Below, piece by piece: positions 18,074 through 26,965 of a DNA stretch of 64,000 nt. The first letter of the stretch is position 1; each line of letters begins with the position of its first letter. The notes beneath the pieces are model-generated. The model saw only the letters and a program-made list of their open reading frames with translations, was not told where the DNA came from and made no database searches. The stretch lies in NCBI RefSeq assembly GCF_009827595.1, contig NZ_WTYT01000002.1, forward strand, positions 558,001 to 622,000. The letters are read 5' to 3'. The stretch comes from Altericroceibacterium endophyticum. Its GTDB lineage: Bacteria > Pseudomonadota > Alphaproteobacteria > Sphingomonadales > Sphingomonadaceae. The translations under genes and the position numbers were made by a program.

Positions 18074-20383
18074 ATGGCTGATGCAGATGCGGCGGCAATC
18101 GATACAAATACGGTAAGACTACAGGTCGCTGCGGCGCGGCAGGAAGAAAGTGGGCAGGGCATTGCCCGCATACCAAAGAAAGTGTTCCAGACACTGGGCA
18201 TCACGGAAGGTGATGTCGTCGAGATTGAAGGCAAGCGCGTCACCGCCGCCATTGCCATTCCTTCCTATAAGGAAGACGAATCCCTCGATGTGATCCGGCT
18301 GGACGGGCTTCAGCGCGGCAATGCGGACACCGGCTCCGGCGAGCATGTAAAAGTCCGCAAGGGCGAATCGCGCGCCGCGACACGGGTGGTCTTTGCCCCC
18401 GCGCAGCGCGACATGCGTTTGCAGGGCCCGGCACAGGCCTTGCAACGCGTCTTCTTCAAGAAGCCGCTGGTGGCTGGTGACTTCGTCGCGACCCATGGCC
18501 AGCAGCCCGTACAGGACGTGCCGCCAGAAGTGCGGCGGATGTTCAACACGCCCGCTTACGCCCTGACGCAGATCCGCCTGCAGGTGGTCTCCACCGCTCC
18601 CAAGGGCATAGTCCATATTGACGAGAATACCGAAGTCGAACTGCGCCCCGAATTTGAAGAGCCGCGCGATGGCCGGGGGACGGTCAATTACGATGATGTC
18701 GGCGGCATGGAAGACACCATCACTGCCCTGCGTGAGATGGTGGAACTGCCGCTGCGCTATCCCGAATTGTTCACCCGTCTGGGGGTTGATCCGCCAAAGG
18801 GTGTGTTGCTGCACGGGCCGCCGGGTACGGGCAAGACCCGCCTCGCGCAGGCCGTGGCCAATGAAAGCGATGCCGAGTTTTTCACCATCAACGGCCCCGA
18901 AATTATGGGCTCCGCTTATGGAGAAAGTGAAAAACGGCTGCGCGAAGTGTTCGAAGAAGCGGCGCGTTCAGCCCCCTCGATCGTCTTTATTGACGAGATC
19001 GATTCCATCGCGCCCAAGCGCCAGAATGTCAGCGGTGAAGCTGAAAAGCGGCTGGTTGCACAGCTTTTGACCCTGATGGACGGGCTCGAGGCGCGCTCCA
19101 ATCTGGTGGTGATCGCCGCAACCAACCGGCCTGATGCCATTGATGAAGCTCTGCGACGTCCGGGCCGGTTCGACCGTGAAATCATCATCGGCGTTCCTGA
19201 TGAAAAAGGACGGCGTGAAATTCTCGCCATCCACACGCGCGGCATGCCACTTGGCGAAGGGGTTGATCTGAAAGAGCTCGCCCGTTCGACCCATGGTTTT
19301 GTCGGGGCCGATCTCGCGGCATTGACCCGTGAGGCCGCGATTGAAGCGGTGCGCCGCATCATGCCGAAGCTCGATTTCGACGAACGCACAGTGCCGCCCG
19401 AAGTGCTCGAAACGCTGCAGGTGGAACGCAACGACTTCAAGGCCGCGCTTAAACGCGTCCAGCCATCAGCCATGCGCGAAGTCATGGTGCAGGCGCCAAC
19501 CATTGGCTGGTCTGATCTTGGCGGTGTGGAAGATGCAGAAAACCGTCTGCGCGAAGGCGTAGAACTGCCGTTGCGCAATCCGCAGGCCTTTGAACGGCTC
19601 GGCATCCGTCCTGCCAAGGGCTTCCTGCTTTATGGCCCGCCCGGAACTGGCAAGACCCTGCTTGCCAAAGCGGTCGCCAAGGAAGCTGAAGCCAACTTCA
19701 TCTCTATGAAAAGTTCGGACCTTCTGTCCAAATGGTATGGCGAAAGCGAGCAACAGATCAGCCGCATGTTTGCCCGCGCCCGGCAGGTTGCGCCCTGCGT
19801 AATCTTTATCGACGAGATCGATAGCCTGGTCCCGGCACGCGGCACTGGCGGGAATGAACCACAAGTCACGGCGCGGGTGGTCAACACCATTCTGGCCGAG
19901 ATGGACGGGATGGAAGAGCTCAACTCGATTGTCGTGATCGGAGCCACCAATCGTCCCAATCTGGTCGATCCCGCTCTGTTACGGCCTGGTCGGTTTGATG
20001 AGCTGATCTATGTCGGCGCCCCCAGTGTGGAAGGCCGGGTTCATATTCTGAAAATCCATACGCGCAATATGCCACTTGCGGCAGATGTCGATCTGACTGC
20101 ACTGGCGGCCAATCTGCACCGATATACAGGCGCCGATCTGGAAGATGTGGTGCGCCGTGCCGGTCTGGTGGCCATTCGCCGTTCCGGTGAATCGGCAACC
20201 GAAGTGACCGCACAGGACTTCCGCGAAGCTGTCGAAGACAGCCGTCCGACCGTGACGGAGCGGATGGAAGCAGAATATGCGAAGATGAAGGGCGAATTGA
20301 AGAAACGTGCCCTGGAAGTGAACCCGATCGGCTTCATTCATGAAGGCATGGTTGAACCAACGCGCGAGAACAAACATTCGTGA
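18074..20383 (+). CDS. Cdc48/VAT-type double-AAA+ ATPase
   Basis: This 769-aa protein has the full Cdc48/p97/VAT layout. It has a double-psi-barrel N domain (about residues 15-190) and two AAA+ modules, D1 and D2, with Walker A GPPGTGKT at about 248-255 and 521-528. Both Walker B motifs (FIDEID) are intact, as are the sensor NRPDAIDEALRRPGRFD and NRPNLVDPALLRPGRFD segments. The central pore loops carry aromatics in both rings (SAYGESE, KWYGESE), as in archaeal VAT, so active threading of substrate is likely. The C-terminus (ENKHS) lacks the HbYX motif used to dock on proteasomes. ATG 18074 is preferred to TTG 18065 because AGGGAG lies 10 bases upstream. The bacterial substrate is unknown. Confidence 0.95.
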   Translation: MADADAAAIDTNTVRLQVAAARQEESGQGIARIPKKVFQTLGITEGDVVEIEGKRVTAAIAIPSYKEDESLDVIRLDGLQRGNADTGSGEHVKVRKGESRAATRVVFAPAQRDMRLQGPAQALQRVFFKKPLVAGDFVATHGQQPVQDVPPEVRRMFNTPAYALTQIRLQVVSTAPKGIVHIDENTEVELRPEFEEPRDGRGTVNYDDVGGMEDTITALREMVELPLRYPELFTRLGVDPPKGVLLHGPPGTGKTRLAQAVANESDAEFFTINGPEIMGSAYGESEKRLREVFEEAARSAPSIVFIDEIDSIAPKRQNVSGEAEKRLVAQLLTLMDGLEARSNLVVIAATNRPDAIDEALRRPGRFDREIIIGVPDEKGRREILAIHTRGMPLGEGVDLKELARSTHGFVGADLAALTREAAIEAVRRIMPKLDFDERTVPPEVLETLQVERNDFKAALKRVQPSAMREVMVQAPTIGWSDLGGVEDAENRLREGVELPLRNPQAFERLGIRPAKGFLLYGPPGTGKTLLAKAVAKEAEANFISMKSSDLLSKWYGESEQQISRMFARARQVAPCVIFIDEIDSLVPARGTGGNEPQVTARVVNTILAEMDGMEELNSIVVIGATNRPNLVDPALLRPGRFDELIYVGAPSVEGRVHILKIHTRNMPLAADVDLTALAANLHRYTGADLEDVVRRAGLVAIRRSGESATEVTAQDFREAVEDSRPTVTERMEAEYAKMKGELKKRALEVNPIGFIHEGMVEPTRENKHS

Positions 20384-20431
20384 TTGTTACAGCGTAATCG
20401 GCTGACGCGTTTGCGCAGACGATTAAGATGT

Positions 20432-20466
20432 GGGGCCGGAAGGGATCAGTCCTTTCCGGCCCCTTT
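20432..20466. terminator. Shared terminator between the Cdc48 and MscS genes
   Basis: A long stem (GGGGCCGGAAAGG/CCTTTCCGGCCCC-like arms) is followed by TTT on the plus strand. The stop codon of the convergent MscS gene (20446-20448) sits in its loop, so one hairpin serves both genes. Confidence 0.75.
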
Positions 20467-21612
20467 CCTATCTGCGCCCTGAAAAGTCGGCGCTTGCATC
20501 TGGGCCAGCGCTTCTCCGGAAACCGGGCCGATACCATCCAGCGCCACCGGCGCTGTGGTGACGATCCGATGGCGGACAAGCGCATCGGGCATCGTTTCCG
20601 CGATCCACTGGATCAGTGCCTCGCGAATATCACAGCGCAAATCATAGAGTGTCGGCGAATCCTTCGCTGTCATGAGTAAACGCACTTCAATCGCATCGCG
20701 CGTGAGATCAGTGATCTGCATGTGCTTGACCCGTCCGTCCCACCGTTCATTGCTTTCGATGATCTCCATGAACTTCGCGCGGATAGGATCAAGCTTGGTC
20801 GTGGGATCGACATAGAGATAGACGGTGCCGAGCAATTCCGAAGTGGTTTTGGTCCAGTTCTGGAAAATCTCGTCGAGGAATTTGGATGTCGGCACAACCA
20901 GACGGCGTTCATCCCACACTTTCACCACGACATAGGTGGTGCGGATTTCCTCCACCCAGCCCCATTCGCCGCCAATAATCACGGCATCCCCGACAATAAC
21001 CGGCTCGGTTACGGCCATCTGAAAGCCCGCAATCAACGATTTCAGCGCTGGCTGAGCGGCCGCGCCCACCGCCAGCGCGCCCAAACCGGCCGACGCCATC
21101 AGGGTCACGCCGATATCGCGCACCCCCGGAATGGCGAGCAACATCAGCGCCACGGTGACAAAAACGATGATGAAAGTGGCGATCCGGTTGAAAATGGCCA
21201 GTCTGGTACGACGGCGGCGTGCGGCGCGATTATCAGATACGGAAATATCACTGCGCAGGATCATCGCCTCTACCAGCGCATGCAGAATCGCAACGGCCAT
21301 CCAGCCAATCAGCAGCGGCATGATCAGACCGCTGACATCATCCCACATGTTTTCCAGCGCCGGCAGGCTTCGTCCGGCAATCACCAGAAACAGGGCCACC
21401 AAAGCCCATCTGCTCGGCCGGGCGAGTCGGCGCACCACGATATTATCGGATTCGCTGTCACTCGCTTTCGCAAAGCGGCGGAGAAATCGGAACAACAGCC
21501 AATGAACGGCCAGCGCTGCAACCAGCGCGACTATCGTAGCCAGCACTATGCGAAGCGCAGTCGGCGCCCAGTCCGAAAAATCCAGCAGATAGAGATCCAG
21601 TTGCTCCAGCAT
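20446..21612 (-). CDS. Small-conductance mechanosensitive channel family protein (MscS)
   Basis: This is a 388-aa inner-membrane channel with four or more N-terminal helices, then the conserved pore helix and beta domain. TLMASAGLGALAVGAAAQPALKS is the Gly/Ala-rich pore-lining TM3 (about residues 175-200). IVGDAVIIGGEWGWVEEI and RRLVVPTSKFLDEIFQNWT are the typical cytosolic beta domain. It opens under membrane tension to release solutes after osmotic downshift. ATG 21612 fits the family start better than the longer frame from 21645. A second, unlike MscS relative lies at 34847-36274. Confidence 0.93.
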   Translation of the reverse strand: MLEQLDLYLLDFSDWAPTALRIVLATIVALVAALAVHWLLFRFLRRFAKASDSESDNIVVRRLARPSRWALVALFLVIAGRSLPALENMWDDVSGLIMPLLIGWMAVAILHALVEAMILRSDISVSDNRAARRRRTRLAIFNRIATFIIVFVTVALMLLAIPGVRDIGVTLMASAGLGALAVGAAAQPALKSLIAGFQMAVTEPVIVGDAVIIGGEWGWVEEIRTTYVVVKVWDERRLVVPTSKFLDEIFQNWTKTTSELLGTVYLYVDPTTKLDPIRAKFMEIIESNERWDGRVKHMQITDLTRDAIEVRLLMTAKDSPTLYDLRCDIREALIQWIAETMPDALVRHRIVTTAPVALDGIGPVSGEALAQMQAPTFQGADRKGAGKD

Positions 21613-21668
21613 AATTTCACGCCCCCTGCGGAAACGATGCTGCAAGTGCGAAAAGGTTCCCCGTCAGG

Positions 21669-24533
21669 TCAATGGGCGGCGTCCCAGCTCGCCCCATGGC
21701 CAATTTCAATCGCCAGCGGGACATCCAGCGTCACTGCGGGAAGAGCCGCTTCGCCCATCACCTTTTCGATCACTGCAGAAGCCGCGGCGACATCATCTTC
21801 CGGCAATTCGAAAACCAGTTCGTCATGCACCTGCAGCAGCATCCGGACATGGCCCAGCCCAGCATTTTCCAATGCCGGCAACATGCGGACCATCGCCCGC
21901 TTTATGATATCCGCACAGGTGCCCTGAATCGGCGCATTGATGGCCGCTCTTTCGCTGCCCTGCCGCTCCGTCTGGTTTTTCGATTCAATGCGGGGAAACC
22001 ACGTCTTGCGGCCAAACAACGTCTCCGAATATCCGCGCTCCCGCACTGTTTCGAGCGTGCTGGCGATATAGCGCTGGATTCCAGGAAAACGTTCGAAATA
22101 GCGATCAATCATTGCCTGGGCTTCATCGGCGTCCACCCCAAGGCGGCCCGCCAGCCCCCAACGGGAAATCCCGTAGAGAATGGCGAAATTGATCGTCTTT
22201 GCCCGTGATCTCGTATCACGGTCGACCATGCCGAACAGTTCCTCTGCCGTGCGCGCGTGAATATCCTCCCCTTTGGCAAAGGCTTCACGCAGCTGCGGGA
22301 CATCGGCCATGGACGCGGCCAGCCGCAATTCGATCTGGCTGTAATCGGCGGCGAGCAGCACCTGCCCCTTCTCTGGCACGAAGGCCTGACGAATTTGTCG
22401 GCCAATTTCCGTGCGAATCGGAATGTTCTGCAAATTCGGGTCGGTTGACGACAAGCGCCCGGTTTGCGCGCCGACCAGAGAATAGCTGGTATGTACGCGC
22501 CCCGTTTTCGGATTGATCGCAGCCTGCAATGCGTCGGTATAGGTGCTTTTCAGTTTGGACAGCTGCCGCCATTCCAGCACCTTATTGGCAATCGGCGCAT
22601 CCTGTTCGGCAAGCCTTTCCAATATCGCCTGATCGGTCGAATATTGGCCACTCTTTCCCTTACGCCCGCCCTTATAGCCCATTTTTTCAAACAGGATCGT
22701 GCCCAATTGCTTGGGACTGCCAATGGTGAATTCCTCACCGGCAATTTCGTGAATCGTCTTTTCCAAACCGGCCATGGTTTCGGAAAATTCGCCGGAAAGC
22801 CGCGCCAGCTGATCCCGGTCGACCTTGATTCCTTCACGCTCCATATGGGCGACCACCGGGATCAGCGGGCGGTCGACCCTTTCGTAAATCCGCGTGCCGC
22901 CTTCGCTGGCGAGGCGCGGACGCAGGTGACGCCATAGCCGCCAGGTAACATCGGCATCCTCCGCCGCATATTCTGTCGCCTTGTCGAGCTGGACTTCGCC
23001 AAAGGGAATCGCTTTTTTTCCAGTTCCGCAGACATCCTTGAACTTCATAGTCGTGTGGCCGAGATGCCGTTCGGACAATTCATCCATGCCGTGGCCCCCG
23101 CCGATCCCGTCCAGCGAACGCCCGGCATCGAGATCAAAACTGAGAATCATCGTGTCATCGACCGGCGCCACCGCGATATCGTGGCGGGCCAGCACATTGA
23201 TATCATATTTGATATTCTGGCCGATTTTCAGCACCGCCTCACTCTCAAGCAAAGGCTTCAGCAGTTCCAATGCAGTTTTAAGAGCAACTTGCTGGGGGCG
23301 TTCGGCGAACATGTCGCTCCCCCCATGGGCGAGTGGTATATAGCAGGCCTGATTTGGACCAATGGCCAGACTGATCCCCGCGAGCTCTGCGGCCATCGCA
23401 TCGAGCGCGCTCGTTTCAGTATCCACCGCCAACACCCGCGCTGCCTGTGCCAGCTCGACCCATTCGGCCAGGCGTTTTTCATCCTGCACGCATTCATAGG
23501 TGGAACGATCAATTGCCGGCATGTCGGGCAAAGGCTGACTGTTGCCCTCTGGCGAATCTTCTGCGCCTTCATTCTGGGGCTTGGCCGGGTTGAGATCGGT
23601 CTTGCGTGACGGACTGCCCGTTCCTGCTTCGAGCCGCTTCAGCAGGCTGGAAAAACCATGCAAGCTGAGGAAATCAGCCAGTGGTTCGGACGGAATTGCT
23701 TCGAGCCGGAATTCACTGAGCGCATTGGGCAGCGGCGCATCCTCTTTCAACGTCACCAGAATACGGCTGAGTTCAGCCATTTCGCGGCCCTCGAGCAAAC
23801 GCTCCTTGAGCTTTGACTTCTTCATCTCCGGCGCGGCATCAAGCGCCCCCGTCAGACTGCCATGCTCCTGGATGAGTTTGGTCGCCGTCTTGGGACCGAC
23901 ACCGTAAATTCCGGGAATATTATCAACCGAATCGCCCATCAGCGCCAGCACATCGCCAACCTTTTCAGGCGGTACGCCGAACTTCTCCTCGACTTCGGCC
24001 GGTCCGATTCGCAGATTTTTCATTGTATCGAGCATGTCGATACAGCCACCACCGGGAAATTCGGGGTCTTCCGCATTCAAATCGCACGTTCCGACCAGTT
24101 GCATCAGATCCTTATCCGACGAAACAATCGTCACATCCCAACCGCGCCGGGCGGCCTCACGGGCATAAGAGGCAATGATATCATCAGCTTCCAGCCCCGC
24201 TTCTTCGATACAGGGGAGCGAAAACGCACGTGTTGCATCGCGAATCAGCGGGAATTGCGGCACCAGATCCTCCGGTGGCGGCGGCCGATTGGCTTTGTAA
24301 TCCTCATAAATATCATTGCGAAAGGAATGCGACGCCTTGTCGAGAATGACGGCCATATGGGTTGGCCCTTCGGCCGTGTTCAGCTCCTCCGCCAGTTTCC
24401 ACAGCATCGTGGTATAGCCATAAACAGCTCCTACCGGGGTCCCTTCCGGGTTGGTGAGCGGCGGAAGACGATGATAAGCCCGGAAAATATAGGCTGAGCC
24501 GTCGACGAGGTAGAGATGCTGCTTATCCGACAT
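21669..24533 (-). CDS. polA: DNA polymerase I
   Basis: This 954-aa repair and Okazaki-fragment polymerase has three domains. The 5'-3' exonuclease (about residues 1-290) contains GDSVDNIPGIYGVGPKTA. The 3'-5' proofreading domain (about residues 340-530) keeps the DxE metal site (VLAVDTETSALD), so proofreading is probably active. The polymerase domain has DYSQIELRLAA (motif A), the RSRAKTINFAILYG O-helix and LLQVHDELVFE (motif C). ATG 24533 gives the family start MSDKQHLYLVDGSAYIFRA; an ATG at 24575 would add 14 residues. Confidence 0.98.
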   Translation of the reverse strand: MSDKQHLYLVDGSAYIFRAYHRLPPLTNPEGTPVGAVYGYTTMLWKLAEELNTAEGPTHMAVILDKASHSFRNDIYEDYKANRPPPPEDLVPQFPLIRDATRAFSLPCIEEAGLEADDIIASYAREAARRGWDVTIVSSDKDLMQLVGTCDLNAEDPEFPGGGCIDMLDTMKNLRIGPAEVEEKFGVPPEKVGDVLALMGDSVDNIPGIYGVGPKTATKLIQEHGSLTGALDAAPEMKKSKLKERLLEGREMAELSRILVTLKEDAPLPNALSEFRLEAIPSEPLADFLSLHGFSSLLKRLEAGTGSPSRKTDLNPAKPQNEGAEDSPEGNSQPLPDMPAIDRSTYECVQDEKRLAEWVELAQAARVLAVDTETSALDAMAAELAGISLAIGPNQACYIPLAHGGSDMFAERPQQVALKTALELLKPLLESEAVLKIGQNIKYDINVLARHDIAVAPVDDTMILSFDLDAGRSLDGIGGGHGMDELSERHLGHTTMKFKDVCGTGKKAIPFGEVQLDKATEYAAEDADVTWRLWRHLRPRLASEGGTRIYERVDRPLIPVVAHMEREGIKVDRDQLARLSGEFSETMAGLEKTIHEIAGEEFTIGSPKQLGTILFEKMGYKGGRKGKSGQYSTDQAILERLAEQDAPIANKVLEWRQLSKLKSTYTDALQAAINPKTGRVHTSYSLVGAQTGRLSSTDPNLQNIPIRTEIGRQIRQAFVPEKGQVLLAADYSQIELRLAASMADVPQLREAFAKGEDIHARTAEELFGMVDRDTRSRAKTINFAILYGISRWGLAGRLGVDADEAQAMIDRYFERFPGIQRYIASTLETVRERGYSETLFGRKTWFPRIESKNQTERQGSERAAINAPIQGTCADIIKRAMVRMLPALENAGLGHVRMLLQVHDELVFELPEDDVAAASAVIEKVMGEAALPAVTLDVPLAIEIGHGASWDAAH

Positions 24534-24796
24534 GCCGTATGCGCTAGCAGGGTCTGCAGCCAAGGTCAGCCGCAATTCCCGCCATTTTCCGGACGTATTT
24601 CGTTAATATAGCCTCCCTCACAGTGACGGTTGCGAGGGATTATCGGGAAAAGCATTTTGCTTCTTGCCGCCATTTGTCTTGCATGGGGTTTGCAACGCGA
24701 GTATTTGTGCGCGCCGAAGCTGGTTCACGAGGGCTGGCTTTGCGTACGGCATATCTTTGCCGTGCACAGTCCACTCGCTGTTAAGGATTGAATTAC

Positions 24797-25069
24797 ATGC
24801 GCAAGATCGTTCTCGCTGCCGCCATTGCTGGCGCTGCTCTCTCCCTCGCCGCTTGCTCGGAAGGCACCGAAGACGCCACGTCCGAAGCTGCTGACTCGGC
24901 TATGGCTGATGCTGAACAGAACCTCGAAGATGCTACTGACGCTGCTGAAGCTGCTGGCGACGAAGCTGTTGAAGCTGCTGACGAAGCTGCTCAGGCAACT
25001 GACGAAGCTGCTGCTGAAGTCGAAGCTGACGCTCAGGACGAAACCACTGCCGAAGCGCAGGCTGACTGA
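24797..25069 (+). CDS. Small Ala/Glu-rich lipoprotein, possibly coiled coil
   Basis: This 90-aa protein has a lipoprotein signal (MRKIVLAAAIAGAALSLAAC, lipid Cys20). The rest is an Ala/Asp/Glu-rich, highly acidic stretch in which AADEA and ATDEA recur with a helical period, resembling murein-lipoprotein-like or stress-type small lipoproteins. It contains no aromatic residues or further Cys. It starts at ATG 24797 behind AAGGA and has a strong terminator. No named family is recognised. Its low complexity makes a structural or surface role likely (inference). Confidence 0.8.
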   Translation: MRKIVLAAAIAGAALSLAACSEGTEDATSEAADSAMADAEQNLEDATDAAEAAGDEAVEAADEAAQATDEAAAEVEADAQDETTAEAQAD

Positions 25070-25097
25070 TTTCAGTCTTCTACGGTTTTACGAAAAA

Positions 25098-25128
25098 GGC
25101 GCGATCCAAACCGGATCGCGCCTTTTTT
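25098..25128 (+). terminator. Rho-independent terminator after the small lipoprotein gene
   Basis: GGCGCGATCC, loop, GGATCGCGCC, then TTTTTT. This ends a monocistronic 24797-25069 transcript. Confidence 0.92.
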
Positions 25129-25212
25129 AATGTCTACTGCCGCAGCGCTGAAGGACATGGCTTACGCTTGACGTAAGTGATGCCGCTGCTGTGTCTCAGG
25201 CCTAAGCGGTGC

Positions 25213-26217
25213 TTAATATTTGGCATTCACCCAATAGCTGGCCGGTTTAGATGTGTAGCCATCATATACAGCGCGTGCGATTGAGGCGATCCGGCGTTCG
25301 CGATTAAGCCGCGAGCCCTGTCCTGTCACATAGATGGCCACTGCGATCGTCCGGCCATCCGGTGTGGTCAGCAGACCAATATCGCTGGATGTGTTGTGCA
25401 GCGATCCGGTCTTGTGCGCCACTGTCACGCTGGAAGGCATATCGGCGACAATCCGGCGCTTCCCCGTACGACACTCTTCCATCGTGTTGATCAGCAGATT
25501 GCGGCTTTCGCTGCTGAGCCAGCGTCCCTGATAGAGACCGGTCAGCAATTGCACCATGGCACGCGGCGTCGCGCTATCGCGATGATCAATATGCGCAGCA
25601 GGGTCGAATTCGCCATCATCGCGCACCAAGGTAGCGATATCGCGCGTAAGCTCGAATTCACCGATACCGGCACGCTTAGCCCATGCGTTCACTGCATCAG
25701 GACCGCCAACCACTGCGAGCAGGGCATCGGTCGCGCTGTTGGAACTGCGCGTGAGCATCAAATTGAGCAGCTGACTGGCAGGCAGATAACTTCCCTTATG
25801 CACCGGCGCGGTAGCCGATGAGAAAGGCTGGGACCTCTGCGGCACCATCAGCGGATATTCGCTGGTCAAACTCCACCGGCCTTGATCGACCCCTTCCAGA
25901 AACGTCGCTGCAATGGCGATTTTGCTGGTGCTGGCCATCGGGAAACGTTGATCACCCAGGATCGCTATTTCCTTGCCAGAGGACAGATCAAGCGCGGCAA
26001 CGCCGATGCGCCCTTTATCGCCCGCGGCAAGATTAGCCACAGTCCGTTCAAAATCAGTTTTGAAATCGGGCGTATAATCCTGCGGAGTGCGTACCTCCGT
26101 GCCCAGAGCATGATCGAATGAGGTCAGAAAGGCCCGCTCTTCAGCATGGGCAGGGCCGGTAGCGACAAATGCCAGTGTGAGGCTGGCTACGATCCGTTTT
26201 ATTATACTGTGCTTCAT
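25213..26217 (-). CDS. Class A beta-lactamase-like serine hydrolase lacking Glu166
   Basis: This 334-aa exported protein has a signal peptide that ends near AHA (residue 25). The serine beta-lactamase fold is clear. The nucleophile motif is STSK (Ser96 to Lys99), SSN at 158-160 matches the SDN loop, and HKTGS (Lys269) matches KTG. The omega loop, aligned by RxxxxL, reads LTRDIATLV at 190-198. The general base Glu166 is replaced by Ile194 and Asn170 by Val198. Without that Glu, classical class A deacylation should be poor, so the enzyme may act slowly, use another base, or bind rather than hydrolyse beta-lactams. No AmpR-type regulator is adjacent. Resistance should not be assumed. Confidence 0.85.
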   Translation of the reverse strand: MKHSIIKRIVASLTLAFVATGPAHAEERAFLTSFDHALGTEVRTPQDYTPDFKTDFERTVANLAAGDKGRIGVAALDLSSGKEIAILGDQRFPMASTSKIAIAATFLEGVDQGRWSLTSEYPLMVPQRSQPFSSATAPVHKGSYLPASQLLNLMLTRSSNSATDALLAVVGGPDAVNAWAKRAGIGEFELTRDIATLVRDDGEFDPAAHIDHRDSATPRAMVQLLTGLYQGRWLSSESRNLLINTMEECRTGKRRIVADMPSSVTVAHKTGSLHNTSSDIGLLTTPDGRTIAVAIYVTGQGSRLNRERRIASIARAVYDGYTSKPASYWVNAKY

Positions 26218-26353
26218 AATATCCGAATTTAGAGCCGATCAGGTTAGCAAGATGTTAACCTGCCACTTATTGGCGCTCACAAAAGCGGCCGCGCGGCAGG
26301 CCGAAACCACCACGCGACCAGCTGAATTATGGGATAGTACTTGGAAGCAGCGA

Positions 26354-26761
26354 TCAGGCTGATGCGATTGATTTTTCAATCGTCGCGGTTGGTTCCGTTG
26401 CCAGTTCCTTGGCGATCTCTCCGCAGATTCGGCTCTCCAGTTCCTTATGATAATGCCGCCGCATTTCGCCGAGCGTCTTGGGGTCTGCAATAATCATGAT
26501 CTGATCGATCTTGCCAGTCTTGGCCTGATTGTTGAGCCACTCCGTCGCTGCTGCACCGTGGGCCAGTTCATTCAGATCCGTGCGCCCATGACGCTGGCTG
26601 ATCTTATCCTGATGATCCACGCCCGCGCTGAAATTTGTCGGGTCCAGCTCGGGCTCCGCCACTTTTTCCAGCTTGGGTTCGAAAATCTGGCCGACATTGC
26701 GCATGAGCAGGAAGCGTTCTCCGTCGACCAATGCGACAAGGGCCTGATGTGGGCATTTCAT
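26354..26761 (-). CDS. Host_attach family protein (PF10116-like)
   Basis: This is a 135-aa cytosolic protein. The start (ALVALVDGERFLLMRN), the middle HGRTDLNEL and the C-terminal IDQIMIIADPKTLGEMRRHY followed by HKELESRICGEIAKEL match the small family named for attachment to host cells. That name comes from an early genetic study. Related domains have been grouped with bacterial relatives of eukaryotic release factors, so the true role is uncertain. ATG 26761 follows AGGAG. It is monocistronic. Confidence 0.75.
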   Translation of the reverse strand: MKCPHQALVALVDGERFLLMRNVGQIFEPKLEKVAEPELDPTNFSAGVDHQDKISQRHGRTDLNELAHGAAATEWLNNQAKTGKIDQIMIIADPKTLGEMRRHYHKELESRICGEIAKELATEPTATIEKSIASA

Positions 26762-26910
26762 AAGTTGGCGTCTCCTCTCAATTGAAACAGTATTCATTCA
26801 ATGGATGAGGCTGCGGGAAGTGCCTGAAATTTCCGCGCTACGCGCTATTCCCGGTTCAGCTGCCTTTCTCTTCAGACCATCTGACGTAAATATCAGGGCA
26901 TTGCGGGCAC

Positions 26911-26937
26911 AAAAAACCCGGCCAATCAGGGGCCGGG
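26911..26937 (-). terminator. Terminator after metK
   Basis: On the minus strand CCCGGCC (complement of 26931-26937), a short loop and GGCCGGG are followed by TTTTTTG (26911-26916). It lies about 30 bases past the metK stop. Confidence 0.85.
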
Positions 26938-26965
26938 CTTTTCGCTTCATAGTGTCATTTCCGGC

